The notes under the pieces: model-generated
Database searches by the model: none
Told to the model about the DNA's origin: nothing
Seen by the model: only the letters and a program-made list of their open reading frames with translations
Shown here: one piece after another, positions 28,339-37,470 of the stretch
Numbering within the stretch: the first letter of the stretch is position 1
Layout: each line of letters opens with the position of its first letter
Made by a program: the position numbers and the translations under genes
Source of the DNA: Thalassomonas actiniarum
GTDB lineage: Bacteria; Pseudomonadota; Gammaproteobacteria; Enterobacterales; Alteromonadaceae
Direction: 5' to 3'
Assembly (NCBI RefSeq): GCF_000948975.2
Contig: NZ_CP059735.1
Location: 5,330,603 to 5,394,602, forward strand
Length of the DNA stretch: 64,000 bases

Positions 28339-29235
28339 TTATCGCACATTTTTTAGATGAATGGCATGATCAAAAACAATTTGTTCATCATCACGCTCAA
28401 AAGTGAGTTTCACCTGTACCAGGGCATTTCGCTGCAACGTCGGTGCCTGAAGGGTAAAAGGCAAGTCCCCGGCATCAATATCCACTATGTTTTCCGCCAT
28501 GAGTACCGAAGGTGTCGGTGGCACCAGACTCTGGTTTTGGCTGACGCCGTGACCTTTATAACGTAATAAACGATTATTATCGACGCAATAAGCAACGGGA
28601 TCATCAAAAACATAAGCCCGCCGTGTCGGTGAGGTACGAGTAAAAGTAAAAAGCGGCGGATCATTACCTTTTAAAGGCAAAGTCCATAAGCTGGTATCGG
28701 CAGGAGACGGCGTGGTAAAGGCATTAATGCCTACGGTTTGTCCCGAAGTCGGCAGAGGGCTATTGTTTACATCAATATAAATTTCAGAACTATCAAGGGG
28801 GTAAACAGTAATAGCATAAAAGCATAGCGGACAGTTAAAAAAATTACCGTCTTCGCCTTTAAAGGGTACGACCTGCATAGTTAAACCGGCAGAGCCAAGC
28901 ACCGGAATACTGGTATAGCTGGTGCTGGCTTTAACCGGCATAAACTCCAGGCATTGCTGGTTGGTATCGCTATCGGTTTTTATGCGTACGCTGTTAGGTA
29001 CTGCATTGCCCACTTCGCGGTTTAAACGCTCAATGGCAAAACGGGCGCTGGCCAGGAGTTCATCACGTTCGCTGACATTAACAAAGGTTTGTGTCGACAG
29101 AGAAACAAAACCGCCGATACCTGCCGCCATGATCCCCAGCAAAATAATGACGATGACAAACTCAATCAGGGTAAAACCCTTACTTGGTTTTGAAGGGTTA
29201 GACCGCAACATATTCAACCTTAGACAATAAGACAT
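28339..29235 (-). CDS. mshO: MSHA minor pilin MshO
   Basis: This 298-residue prepilin-like protein has the type IV processing site KPSKG/FTLIEF followed by the hydrophobic pilin helix (VIVIILLGIMAAGIGGFVSL). The large C-terminal domain is typical of PilW-like minor pilins that prime pilus assembly. ATG 29235 overlaps the mshD stop (TGATG). An inner ATG at 29211 has a better ribosome site (TAAGGT) and gives a shorter, more usual leader. Confidence 0.9.
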   Translation of the reverse strand: MSYCLRLNMLRSNPSKPSKGFTLIEFVIVIILLGIMAAGIGGFVSLSTQTFVNVSERDELLASARFAIERLNREVGNAVPNSVRIKTDSDTNQQCLEFMPVKASTSYTSIPVLGSAGLTMQVVPFKGEDGNFFNCPLCFYAITVYPLDSSEIYIDVNNSPLPTSGQTVGINAFTTPSPADTSLWTLPLKGNDPPLFTFTRTSPTRRAYVFDDPVAYCVDNNRLLRYKGHGVSQNQSLVPPTPSVLMAENIVDIDAGDLPFTLQAPTLQRNALVQVKLTFERDDEQIVFDHAIHLKNVR

Positions 29236-29801
29236 CAGAAGTTCGCCTTATAGCCGGTAAAGGTCATGGCCGTCCCCAGCGGCGTGGTGACGGTGATTAT
29301 GATACGTTTAGCCAACCGATCATTGCCCAGGCCAAGTTCAATCCCCTGATAAGAAACGGCAACGGCAAGAGTAAAAGTATTATAGCTGGCATCTAAATTA
29401 TCGCCGCTGGCATTTACCCTGGCGCTATAACCATGATAATCGTCCACGTCGTTAAACAGACTACGTTCATTTTCGCCGACTTCGGCGCCAAAATTTGCTT
29501 CATCGGTGCAGGTAATGACGGTCGCGCTGGCATCATCGCAGCGTATCACACCGCCTACCATATCGGAATTTTGATCAAAAGCCCGCCCGGTGATTTCTGC
29601 CAACAAACTCTGGGCCAATTCCGCGGCTTTCACCTGGTGAATTTGATCCGCGCTGTGCTGCTCTGTCGGGATGATAACCCGCATGATCACCGAAAAGGAT
29701 ATCGCCAACACCACGATACCGATTATCACTTCTATCAGGGTAAAACCGGTATTTTTGCTGGCACCTAGATGCTTGCTTCCCGAGAAAACATTAACCGGCA
29801 C
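29235..29801 (-). CDS. mshD: MSHA minor pilin MshD
   Basis: This prepilin-like protein has processing site KNTG/FTLIEV and a hydrophobic N-helix (IIGIVVLAISFSVIM). A GTG at 29801 with ribosome site AGGGG seven bases upstream is the best start and gives 188 residues. The frame is open from a TTG at 29822. It overlaps mshC by 11 bases. MshD-like (PilV-type) pilins belong to the tip complex. Confidence 0.9.
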   Translation of the reverse strand: MPVNVFSGSKHLGASKNTGFTLIEVIIGIVVLAISFSVIMRVIIPTEQHSADQIHQVKAAELAQSLLAEITGRAFDQNSDMVGGVIRCDDASATVITCTDEANFGAEVGENERSLFNDVDDYHGYSARVNASGDNLDASYNTFTLAVAVSYQGIELGLGNDRLAKRIIITVTTPLGTAMTFTGYKANF

Positions 29802-30276
29802 GGATGTACCCCTGCTCAGCAATGAGCACAGTCAGCACTTCATATTCACCGGTAATGTTTAAGATACAGCCACCACTGCAATTATTCAGCGGCACCCCCA
29901 TACCGTCAAAACGGATAATACCGGGATTGGCGTTGCCGTTGATATCAAAACTGATGTTATGTTTGCTGTCCACATCGGCGCCGGTTAAGTCCGGCTGCCA
30001 GTCGGCGGGAAAATTGGTGACATTACAATCGGTACGATCCGGAACACCATAACGGCCATCTTGTATGACAATTTGGTGACATAAAGTGCTATTAGTTTGC
30101 TGCATAGCCCTTTGTTGGGTTAATCTCAGCGCGGCAATCAACTGGCTGCGGTAGGCATAAATTTCATAATCCCGGGTGCCGGAAAACCTGGGCAACACCG
30201 AAACCGCCAAAACCCCAAGCAGGATAATGACGGTAACAGATTCGATTAACGTAAAACCTGAATTTCGGCCATACAT
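29791..30276 (-). CDS. mshC: MSHA minor pilin MshC
   Basis: This 161-residue pilin-like protein has MYGRNSG/FTLIESVTVIILLG, a classical prepilin leader and helix with Glu5. The C-terminal part carries two cysteine pairs (DRTDC..., NNCSGGC) and resembles the GspH/FimT type minor pilins. It follows mshA by 28 bases and overlaps mshD. Confidence 0.9.
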   Translation of the reverse strand: MYGRNSGFTLIESVTVIILLGVLAVSVLPRFSGTRDYEIYAYRSQLIAALRLTQQRAMQQTNSTLCHQIVIQDGRYGVPDRTDCNVTNFPADWQPDLTGADVDSKHNISFDINGNANPGIIRFDGMGVPLNNCSGGCILNITGEYEVLTVLIAEQGYIRAG

Positions 30277-30304
30277 AATGAAAAATGAGAAAACTCTTTA
30301 CCGG

Positions 30305-30802
30305 TTAACTGCAACCGGTAACATCAATGTCAATAACGGGTTTTACATTTGAATTGGCACTTTCGGTATATTGTACCCGGCAATTTCCCGGTGCAGCCAC
30401 GGTAGGGGCGGTATCCCCGGTAATATAGATAAAGAAAGAAGTACCTTCAACAACGTTAGAAAATTGTTCACCCGCACCAAATTGTATGTCCAGCAAGTCA
30501 TTAAAATTCTCCAAGGTGGCATTGTGCCAGCCACTGCCGATTTCTATGGTAGCGCCGGCAACGGTGACCGTTGGATCATCGCCTTTTACTGTTGTATGGT
30601 TACCGGCAATCAAAGACTTGGCATGCACCCCTGTGGTGGCGGTTTCCACCGCCGCTTTCACGCCCTGCAAGGTCGCGCCATTGGCATCACCGGTCAAATC
30701 AACAAATTTAGGCGCCGCGGTTACTGCCAAAATCCCCAGAATAACGATAACCACCACTAACTCTATCAGGGTAAAACCCGCTTGCTTTTGTAAACGTTTC
30801 AT
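30305..30802 (-). CDS. mshA: MSHA major pilin MshA
   Basis: This 165-residue prepilin forms the MSHA pilus fibre used for surface attachment. The leader MKRLQKQAG precedes FTLIELVVVIVILG, with Glu5 of the mature helix intact. A disulfide pair near the C-terminus (NCRVQY...VTGCS) forms the D-region. The VGE-like segment VKAAVETATTGVHAKS is characteristic of MshA-type pilins. It lies 26 bases after mshB, so it probably shares that promoter. Confidence 0.93.
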   Translation of the reverse strand: MKRLQKQAGFTLIELVVVIVILGILAVTAAPKFVDLTGDANGATLQGVKAAVETATTGVHAKSLIAGNHTTVKGDDPTVTVAGATIEIGSGWHNATLENFNDLLDIQFGAGEQFSNVVEGTSFFIYITGDTAPTVAAPGNCRVQYTESANSNVKPVIDIDVTGCS

Positions 30803-30828
30803 TTTATGTCCTTACTAGTCCTCAAAAA

Positions 30829-31434
30829 TTAATTGGTATTGATATAAACAATCACAGAGCTGTTGGCGGGCTGATAAGTAAAACTATTACCCACAGTCGT
30901 GGCATTGCCAGGATCTGTGGCATTGCCGTCGCCGTCATGGGCCAGGGTTTGCTCTAAATAATAATGGCACAGGCTGTCTGCCCCGGTGCCGGATTTACTG
31001 ACCAGATAATCGATAGTATCGTCACCGTTTAAGGTGGCTAAAGTATCGGTCACCTTAGGCGGTTGCTGCAGTATATTTTCCCAGATATCGACACAATCAT
31101 CGGCTCCAAGTCCTGCCAGGGTATTGCCGTTGTCCGATAAGCCGGTCACATAACCGGGACGTATGCCGGTCCCTTCAAAGGTTAAAAACATTTCGGTGCC
31201 GTCATAAACCACGCTATTTTGATCCGAGGCATTACTGGGGCGTCCTTCCGCCTCCCACTGGGCGCGGATCAGGGAAACGCCGGTGGCAAAACCGCCCGCC
31301 ATGCCCTCGATATTGGCCTGTTGCGCCTGGCTGGTCAGATCAAGAAACTTAGGGATCGCCGTCACCGCCAATAGCCCCAAAATCACTACGACGATAACCA
31401 GTTCAATAAGGGTAAATCCCGATTGTTTTTTCAT
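30829..31434 (-). CDS. mshB: MSHA pilin-like protein MshB
   Basis: This 201-residue prepilin has MKKQSG/FTLIELVIVVVILG, close to MshA over the first 60 residues and then diverging. A Cys pair (DDCVDIW and SLCHYYL) is in the globular domain. A 181-base gap upstream fits an internal promoter known to precede mshB in other MSHA loci. Confidence 0.9.
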   Translation of the reverse strand: MKKQSGFTLIELVIVVVILGLLAVTAIPKFLDLTSQAQQANIEGMAGGFATGVSLIRAQWEAEGRPSNASDQNSVVYDGTEMFLTFEGTGIRPGYVTGLSDNGNTLAGLGADDCVDIWENILQQPPKVTDTLATLNGDDTIDYLVSKSGTGADSLCHYYLEQTLAHDGDGNATDPGNATTVGNSFTYQPANSSVIVYINTN

Positions 31435-31615
31435 ATCGACCTCTTGCTTGTCGTCCTAATATCGCCTTTTTAAGCAATCTCATTTGATTCTATCAATGAA
31501 ATACTAATCAAGTCACTTACTTAGTGTTGCCCATTGTATTTATTTTGCTAAGTTTTTGCCTGTTTTCCGGTTATTTTTCGCCTGATTTTTACCGTTTTCA
31601 TTTCAAATAGTCCTG
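31435..31615 (-). promoter_or_regulatory. Likely internal promoter region of mshB-mshA
   Basis: This is the only large gap between mshI and mshO. On the - strand TGACTT and TAGAAT are spaced by 17 bases in the part near mshB. A separate promoter for the structural pilin genes is known in other MSHA loci. The motif match here is modest. Confidence 0.4.
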
Positions 31616-32200
31616 TTAGCCTGCACTGGTTTCTACCGTGCCGTTAAACAAATGGTATTGAAAATACTCTCCCGACAACAGGCTATAACGGCAGATGCTG
31701 CCAGGATGTTGTCGATACTTTTCCCTTGATGACGGTTTTGCCGGCTTTCTTTGTTTATCCTTTGTCTGCGGTAAAACCGGCCTTCTCAGCTCAAGTGAAC
31801 TCACCGGAGATCTTAAAAACATCATGGGCACATCCATTACCTGCTGCCAGATAAGGTCACAGCGGGATACATTTTTCTGCCCCTCTGGTGGCGCATCTAC
31901 CCAGCCATAAGCATTAAGCACTATCCTTTGCTGTTGCCGCGTTTGTACTCCTTCTCCCGCCAGTGAAGTGCGCAGTACCAGCGAAGCCGGTTTTCCTTCC
32001 ATCAGCCACTGGGCATGTACCGAGGTCAGTTTTGCACTAAAACTATGGCTCAGGGCATTAAAACCTACCGAACTGACCCCCGCCTGATGTTTAAAGTAAT
32101 AATAAATGAAGCTGGCCATCAGCACGACTACCAGCAAAATAACCATCAGGGTTTCTATCAGAGACTTTTCCCGCTTTTCAACCTGCTGCTGCCGAGACAT
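31616..32200 (-). CDS. mshF: MSHA biogenesis protein MshF
   Basis: This 194-residue protein begins at ATG 32200, overlapping the mshG stop in TAATG. One N-terminal membrane segment (LMVILLVVVLMASFIYYYF) is followed by a periplasmic domain and a Lys/Arg-rich stretch (KDKQRKPAKPSSREKYRQ). MshF is poorly conserved and its role is unknown. The call rests on position between mshG and mshB and on the membrane layout. Confidence 0.75.
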   Translation of the reverse strand: MSRQQQVEKREKSLIETLMVILLVVVLMASFIYYYFKHQAGVSSVGFNALSHSFSAKLTSVHAQWLMEGKPASLVLRTSLAGEGVQTRQQQRIVLNAYGWVDAPPEGQKNVSRCDLIWQQVMDVPMMFLRSPVSSLELRRPVLPQTKDKQRKPAKPSSREKYRQHPGSICRYSLLSGEYFQYHLFNGTVETSAG

Positions 32201-33432
32201 TATTTTCCCTGGAAGGCAGAAGCCATATCCCACATCGGGGTAAATATACCCAGCGCCAGCATCAAAACCATGCCCGCCACCAGGATCAGCAATACCGGCT
32301 CAATGCGCGCGGTCAGGGTACTGAGTTCGTAATCCACCTCTCGCTCGTAGTAATCGCCCACTTCTGCCAAAAGCTCATCTACCCGGCCGGTTTCCTCACC
32401 CACGGCAATCATCTGCAACACCAGGGAAGTAAATAATTCACTGGCGACGGCAGAGCGCAGCAAGCTTTCGCCGCTTTCAATACCGCTGCGCATGGTGAGA
32501 ATTTTCTCCTGCATATAACTGTTATCTACCGCATCTGCCACCAGGCTCAAACCCGAGGTCATGGCAACTCCCGCCCGCAGCACAATGGAAAAGCTGTGGG
32601 AAAAGCGTGATAAAATTGACCTTTCGATAATACCGCCGACAATAGGGAGCCGGGTTTTAAACTTGTCCCACTGATAACGCCCCCTTGGGGTCCTGACATA
32701 ATAGCGGCTGCCGAAAAAGCCAAAAATGGCCAGCACCAGCATATAAGGCCAGTAATTGACAAAAAAATTAGAGCTAGTGATCAACACCTTGGTCGCCCAG
32801 GGCAAATCACTGCCCAATTTGGCAAACATATCGGCAAAGGTAGGGATCACCCAGATGTTAAGCACCACCATGGCCGCCATCAGCGCCACCAGCACAAAGC
32901 TGGGATAACGCAGCGCGGTCTTGATGCGTTTTCTCGTTTCCAGCTCCCGCTGGAAATAGCTGGCCAGCTTAAGAAAAGCTTCATCCAGGTTACCGGTATT
33001 TTCCCCGACATGAATAATGGAAACCACCAAAGGAGAGAAGAGTTTGGCATGCTGATTCATAGCCGACGACAAGGCAAAGCCCCCTTCAAGCTGGCTGGCA
33101 ACATCTGCCAGTGCCAGGCGCAACCTGGGGGAGTTGCTCGACTCGGATAAACCGTGAATGGCCCGCAAGATAGGCACGCCCGAGCGCATCAGGGCATACA
33201 TTTGCCGGCAAAAAACAATCAGATCATCTAAAGAAACCAGGGAAAATCCCAGCGCTTCCCGGATATCCAGCTGAGCAAGACTGGCGCCGGCGGTTTTCGC
33301 CGGTTCAATCCCGGTAACAATAATTTTCTGGCGCGCCAGCTGCTCAGCCACCGCTGCGGCATTCGCCGCTTCCAACTGGCCTTTGACCTGAGCGCCTTTA
33401 TTATCCCGACCTGTATATTGAAATGCCGCCAT
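32200..33432 (-). CDS. mshG: MSHA platform protein MshG (PilC/GspF family)
   Basis: This 410-residue inner-membrane platform protein transmits ATPase motion to pilus assembly. It has two GspF domains (about 70-195 and 275-395), each with the helical cytoplasmic part and membrane segments (LVALMAAMVVLNIWVI; YMLVLAIFGFFGS; LLILVAGMVLMLALGIF). The conserved pattern ALRYPSFVLV is present. It follows mshE by 9 bases. Confidence 0.95.
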   Translation of the reverse strand: MAAFQYTGRDNKGAQVKGQLEAANAAAVAEQLARQKIIVTGIEPAKTAGASLAQLDIREALGFSLVSLDDLIVFCRQMYALMRSGVPILRAIHGLSESSNSPRLRLALADVASQLEGGFALSSAMNQHAKLFSPLVVSIIHVGENTGNLDEAFLKLASYFQRELETRKRIKTALRYPSFVLVALMAAMVVLNIWVIPTFADMFAKLGSDLPWATKVLITSSNFFVNYWPYMLVLAIFGFFGSRYYVRTPRGRYQWDKFKTRLPIVGGIIERSILSRFSHSFSIVLRAGVAMTSGLSLVADAVDNSYMQEKILTMRSGIESGESLLRSAVASELFTSLVLQMIAVGEETGRVDELLAEVGDYYEREVDYELSTLTARIEPVLLILVAGMVLMLALGIFTPMWDMASAFQGK

Positions 33433-33441
33433 AAAGGTTAA

Positions 33442-35154
33442 TTATCCTGTTACATTCACGGTTTCTACCAGGCGTAATACTTCTTCGACACTGGTGATAC
33501 CGGCATCGGCATAATCAAATGCCGACACGGCCAGGGGTTTAAACCCGGGATGTTCTTTAGCCAGACGGGTAAAACCTTCGGCGTCGTCCCGTTTAAGCGC
33601 CGCCATCATAGGTTCGTTCATTTCCAGTAACTCAAACACCCCGATACGGCCTTTATAACCGGTATAGTGGCAAGACTGACAACCCAGGCCCCGCTTAAAC
33701 TGTGCCTGCTCCGCCCGGTTGCCCACCAAGTGCTGTAACCACAACATATCCTGGCTTTCCACATCATAATCGGTTGCGCACTTAGTGCATAACCTTCGCA
33801 CCAGGCGCTGGGCGATAATTGCCCTAAGCGAACTGCCCACCAAAAAACCCGCCGCCCCCATATCAATCAGGCGGATCGCACTGGTAATGGCGTCGTTGGT
33901 ATGCAAGGTGGATAACACCATGTGTCCGGTTAACGCGCCCCGCAAGCCGATTTCCACGGTTTCCTGATCCCGCATTTCCCCCACCATCAAAATATCGGGA
34001 TCCTGACGCAAGGCGGTACGCAGGACGCTGGAAAAGTCCAGATCAATCTTGGCATTAATCTGCACCTGGTTGATACGCGGCAACTGATATTCCACCGGAT
34101 CTTCTACGGTAATGATCTTTTTACTGGCCAGGTTTAATTCGCTTAAGGCCGCGTACAAAGTCGTGGTTTTTCCACTCCCGGTAGGCCCGGTCACCAGCAC
34201 CATGCCGTGGGGACGGCTGATCTGGTTCCTGAGCCGGGTAATAAGTTCTTCCGGCATCCCGGTTTCATCAAAAGACAATAAACCGGCGGATTGGTCCAGC
34301 AGCCGCATCACTACAGATTCGCCATGCTGCACCGGCATGGTCGACATACGCACATCTATGCTATGGCCTTTGGTTCTCAGATTAAAACGGCCATCCTGGG
34401 GCAGACGCTTTTCCGAGATATCCAACCCCGCCATTAGCTTTAACCTCAGCACCATGGCCGAGGCGATTTTATTTTCCTTTAACACATTTTCCTGCAAAAC
34501 CCCGTCGATACGCTGGCGGATACGCAGCAGGTTTTCATCCGGTTCGATATGAATATCCGAAGCGCGCATTTGAATGGCATCTTCAAACACGGATTGCAGC
34601 AACTTGCCGACGGTGGCGTCACCGCCGTCATCAAAGGTAGTGGTAAGATCAAACTCTGTGGTTTGATCATATTCTTCTTCCAGCTGGCTGGCAAAAGACT
34701 CGATATCCGCGGTACGCCGGTATAAGCCATCAAAGGCTTCGAATATTTGCGACTCCATGACCACGGCCAGGTTAAGCGCCTTGGGCGAGAGCATGACTTC
34801 CAGCTGATCCAGGGCATTAAGATCTGCCGGATCGCTCATACCAAGCAATACAGCATCCCCCTGATCTTCAATCACCAGTGCCCTTAACCGCCGGGCATGA
34901 ACCTCCGGCAGCAGCGTAGCGACATTTCCGGGAATATTACGCTGACTGATATCAAGAAAAGGCACCCCCAATTGTTGCGCCAAAAACTCCAGCAACTGGC
35001 GTTCACCGATGTGCCCCAGCTCTATCAGGGTATCCCCCAATTTTCTTCCGGACGTTTTCTGGCTGCTAAGCGCCTGCATCAACTGCTCATTGGTAATGAT
35101 ATGCTCATGGACCAGAAGGTCCCCCAGCCGCATCTTTAATTTAGGTGCCACCAT
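33442..35154 (-). CDS. mshE: MSHA extension ATPase MshE with c-di-GMP-binding N-terminus
   Basis: This hexameric ATPase powers pilus extension (570 residues from ATG 35154, which has CAGGAGC upstream). The N-terminal MshEN region has two tandem motifs, RLGDLLVHEHIITNEQL and KLGDTLIELGHIGERQL. In the MshE family such motifs bind c-di-GMP and turn pili on. The first has His where Gly is usual. The C-terminal ATPase has Walker A TGPTGSGKTTT, Asp and His boxes, Walker B ILMVGEMRD, and zinc-type cysteines CTKC...CQSC. It links this locus to the cyclase and phosphodiesterase genes at 51-54 kb. Confidence 0.95.
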   Translation of the reverse strand: MVAPKLKMRLGDLLVHEHIITNEQLMQALSSQKTSGRKLGDTLIELGHIGERQLLEFLAQQLGVPFLDISQRNIPGNVATLLPEVHARRLRALVIEDQGDAVLLGMSDPADLNALDQLEVMLSPKALNLAVVMESQIFEAFDGLYRRTADIESFASQLEEEYDQTTEFDLTTTFDDGGDATVGKLLQSVFEDAIQMRASDIHIEPDENLLRIRQRIDGVLQENVLKENKIASAMVLRLKLMAGLDISEKRLPQDGRFNLRTKGHSIDVRMSTMPVQHGESVVMRLLDQSAGLLSFDETGMPEELITRLRNQISRPHGMVLVTGPTGSGKTTTLYAALSELNLASKKIITVEDPVEYQLPRINQVQINAKIDLDFSSVLRTALRQDPDILMVGEMRDQETVEIGLRGALTGHMVLSTLHTNDAITSAIRLIDMGAAGFLVGSSLRAIIAQRLVRRLCTKCATDYDVESQDMLWLQHLVGNRAEQAQFKRGLGCQSCHYTGYKGRIGVFELLEMNEPMMAALKRDDAEGFTRLAKEHPGFKPLAVSAFDYADAGITSVEEVLRLVETVNVTG

Positions 35155-35156
35155 AA

Positions 35157-35285
35157 CTAACAAGCTCCTGACAATAAGGCGGGCGTAAACCCGAGGGATA
35201 ATTTAGCCGGCTGGTTAACAACAAGCCGCTTCACCATGTTCAACAGCTCGCCAATAGCGCCTTTCACTTTAAGAATATCAAACAT
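35157..35285 (-). CDS. Possible 42-residue ORF between mshN and mshE
   Basis: ATG 35285 follows GGGAGGTTAACC, an excellent ribosome site that overlaps the last codons of mshN. The frame runs 42 codons to a TAG three bases before the mshE ATG. The peptide starts MFDILKVKGAIGELLNMVKR and has an amphipathic helical first half. It may be a small protein or only a translational relay from mshN to mshE. No family recognised. Confidence 0.4.
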   Translation of the reverse strand: MFDILKVKGAIGELLNMVKRLVVNQPAKLSLGFTPALLSGAC

Positions 35286-35287
35286 GG

Positions 35288-36508
35288 TTAACCTCCCAAC
35301 TGCTGCAAACGTTGCCGGGCAAATTGGGAAGAACTCATAGATAAATTGCCTGTCTCCAGTGCATAACGATAAGCACTTATCGCCTGATCGAAGCGGCTGT
35401 TACTGTCGTGGGCAACGCCAAGTCCCAACCACCAACGGCTAAGCGTCGGCTGTGACCGGGTTAATTGCAGATAAAGTTCACTGGCCTGCTGATAACGCCC
35501 GGTTTGTTGCGCGGCATTGGCCAGTGCCGCCAGGTAATCGTTATTTTCTGCTGCGGCTAAAACCTGCAACACCTGGTAAGCTTTTTCTTTAAGGCCCCGG
35601 GACAGGTAAATTTTAGCCTGCATCAGGCGAAATTCTTGGTTATCCGGCGCCAGGCTGATGCCCTGTGCCAGCACATTGATTGCCGCCTGATATGCCTGAC
35701 GGCCGAACCACAGCGCCGACAATTGTTTACGCCCCTGCTCATGGCCGGGCTGAAGCAGCAGGATATCTTCAAGTAATGCTTCCGCCACCGCCAGCTGCTT
35801 GCTGTTAATGGCCTGCTCCGCCTGTGCCCATTTTTGCTTTACCAGTTCATCAGCACTGACTTTTTTGCGGGATATCGCCAGCCTGGGGGGCTCAGGTTTA
35901 AGTCCAGGCTCAAGTTCTGCAGTTTTAACAGCAGGCTCTTGTCCCGCCGAAGGGCCGGCCGCTATTAAAGCTTGCTTTGCAGCCAAAGGGGGTTCTTCTG
36001 TCAGAGCTGCTTTAGCAACTACAGCTTGTGTTTGGGTTAGAATGGTTTCCTCAACCGAAGAGTTAACCGCTTCTTTAGCACCTGAAGCGTCTTCCTTGGC
36101 TGATAACTTCCTCAAGGCTACCGGCTCTGCACTTTTTAAGCTCTCTTCAGCAATCGAAGGCTCTACAACGACTGAGGGCTCTTCACCTGCTGAAGGCTCT
36201 CTATTTGCTGAAGGCTTTTTATTAGCTAAGGGCTCCGCTCTTATCATTTCTTGCTCAGCTGCGGGGACTTGTTGCGCCAGGGTTTGCTTTAAGAGCTGGT
36301 TTTCATTAGACAGTTGCCAAAGAAAAAAAACAACGCCACAACTTATCAGGGTCAGCAATACCGCCAGCACTAAATTCCTCGCGCTTGAAGGAACCTTAGC
36401 CGCCACAGCGGCAGAAGCGGTAAGCGCCGCCGACGCCTGCTGCCCTGGCCCCTGTTTTTGCCGCTCCCTTTGCTGCAAATCATTTAACATCTGATTGATA
36501 ACACTCAA
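35288..36508 (-). CDS. mshN: MSHA biogenesis protein MshN (TPR protein)
   Basis: This 406-residue inner-membrane protein has a short cytoplasmic N-terminus (MSVINQMLNDLQQRE), one membrane helix at about 44-66 (LVLAVLLTLISCGVVFFL), a long Glu/Pro/Ser/Ala-rich linker of about 90-220 with repeated xEPS units, and C-terminal tetratricopeptide repeats (about 225-400). The MshN role is thought to be stabilising the pilus machine. Its start overlaps mshM by 4 bases. Confidence 0.9.
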   Translation of the reverse strand: MSVINQMLNDLQQRERQKQGPGQQASAALTASAAVAAKVPSSARNLVLAVLLTLISCGVVFFLWQLSNENQLLKQTLAQQVPAAEQEMIRAEPLANKKPSANREPSAGEEPSVVVEPSIAEESLKSAEPVALRKLSAKEDASGAKEAVNSSVEETILTQTQAVVAKAALTEEPPLAAKQALIAAGPSAGQEPAVKTAELEPGLKPEPPRLAISRKKVSADELVKQKWAQAEQAINSKQLAVAEALLEDILLLQPGHEQGRKQLSALWFGRQAYQAAINVLAQGISLAPDNQEFRLMQAKIYLSRGLKEKAYQVLQVLAAAENNDYLAALANAAQQTGRYQQASELYLQLTRSQPTLSRWWLGLGVAHDSNSRFDQAISAYRYALETGNLSMSSSQFARQRLQQLGG

Positions 36509-37404
36509 GCGCCTGCTCCAAAAATAAAATAACCTAAAAACAATGCCGCCAGCACAGAGACACTTGCCATCATCAAATAAACATGGTTACTGCTGTCAAC
36601 CGATTCAGTATCCTTGACTGCCGCCTGCAGCTGTTTCCCGGTTAACTGATAAGACCCCTGACCGTAACCCAACATCAGCATCTTATGGCATAAGACATTC
36701 ACCAGCCGCGGAATGCCTTGGCTAACCCGGGCAATTTTCCGGCTAAGGGCGGCGGGAAATAACTCCGCCCCTTTATAACCCGCCACGGTTAACCTGTGCC
36801 GGATATACTGCTCCACCTCTGCCGCATCCATGGCCCTTAAGCGGTAGGAGAAAGTGATCCTTTGTTTAAGCTGGCGAAAATGCGCTTCGCCAAGGCGCTG
36901 ATCCAGCTCCGGCTGGGCGAACAATACCACTTGTAATAATTTTCGGCTTTCGGTTTCCAAATTGGTAAACAAGCGCAGTGCTTCCAGGCTTTCAGCCGGC
37001 AGTGCCTGGGCTTCATCTAAAATCAACACCACAGAATGTCCCTTTTGGTGCAGCTCCAGCAAGCGCTCCTGGATACGCTGGGTCAGTAGTTGCACCGACA
37101 TCCGCTGCGCCTGCTTTACTCCCAGCTCTACCGCCACCGCCCGGCGCAGTTCATCCGGTTTCAAATAAGGGTTGGGAATATAGGCGCTGACAAAATGCGC
37201 GGGCAACTCATTCAACAGCTTACGGCATAACAAGGTTTTTCCGGTGCCGACTTCTCCCACCAGCTTGATAAAACCTTCACCGGTTTTCAAAGCGGTCAAC
37301 AGCACCGCCAGCGCTTCATTATGGGGCTGCAGCGCCAGATAGAAGCTGGTATTAGGGGTTAAGGTAAAAGGCAACTCAGTTAAGCCAAAATGATAAAGAT
37401 ACAT
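36505..37404 (-). CDS. mshM: MSHA biogenesis ATPase MshM (ExeA-like)
   Basis: This 299-residue AAA ATPase of the ExeA/GspA type starts MYLYHFGLTELPFTLTPNTS, a family hallmark. Walker A is GEVGTGKT (about 50-57) and Walker B VVLILDEAQAL. A sensor-like region and a C-terminal membrane helix (VYLMMASVSVLAALFLGYFIF) follow. It probably helps insert the secretin into peptidoglycan. It lies 66 bases after mshL. Confidence 0.93.
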   Translation of the reverse strand: MYLYHFGLTELPFTLTPNTSFYLALQPHNEALAVLLTALKTGEGFIKLVGEVGTGKTLLCRKLLNELPAHFVSAYIPNPYLKPDELRRAVAVELGVKQAQRMSVQLLTQRIQERLLELHQKGHSVVLILDEAQALPAESLEALRLFTNLETESRKLLQVVLFAQPELDQRLGEAHFRQLKQRITFSYRLRAMDAAEVEQYIRHRLTVAGYKGAELFPAALSRKIARVSQGIPRLVNVLCHKMLMLGYGQGSYQLTGKQLQAAVKDTESVDSSNHVYLMMASVSVLAALFLGYFIFGAGA

Positions 37405-37470
37405 AACTCCCCCTGATTATTGCCCCAACACACTTACCTGCTTGCACCAACACGGCTTTTTGCTCATTTA

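Noticed and set aside
35799-36494. 231-residue + strand ORF opposite mshN
   Set aside because: An antisense artefact of the Glu/Pro/Ser-rich repeats of mshN, extremely Ser/Ala-rich.
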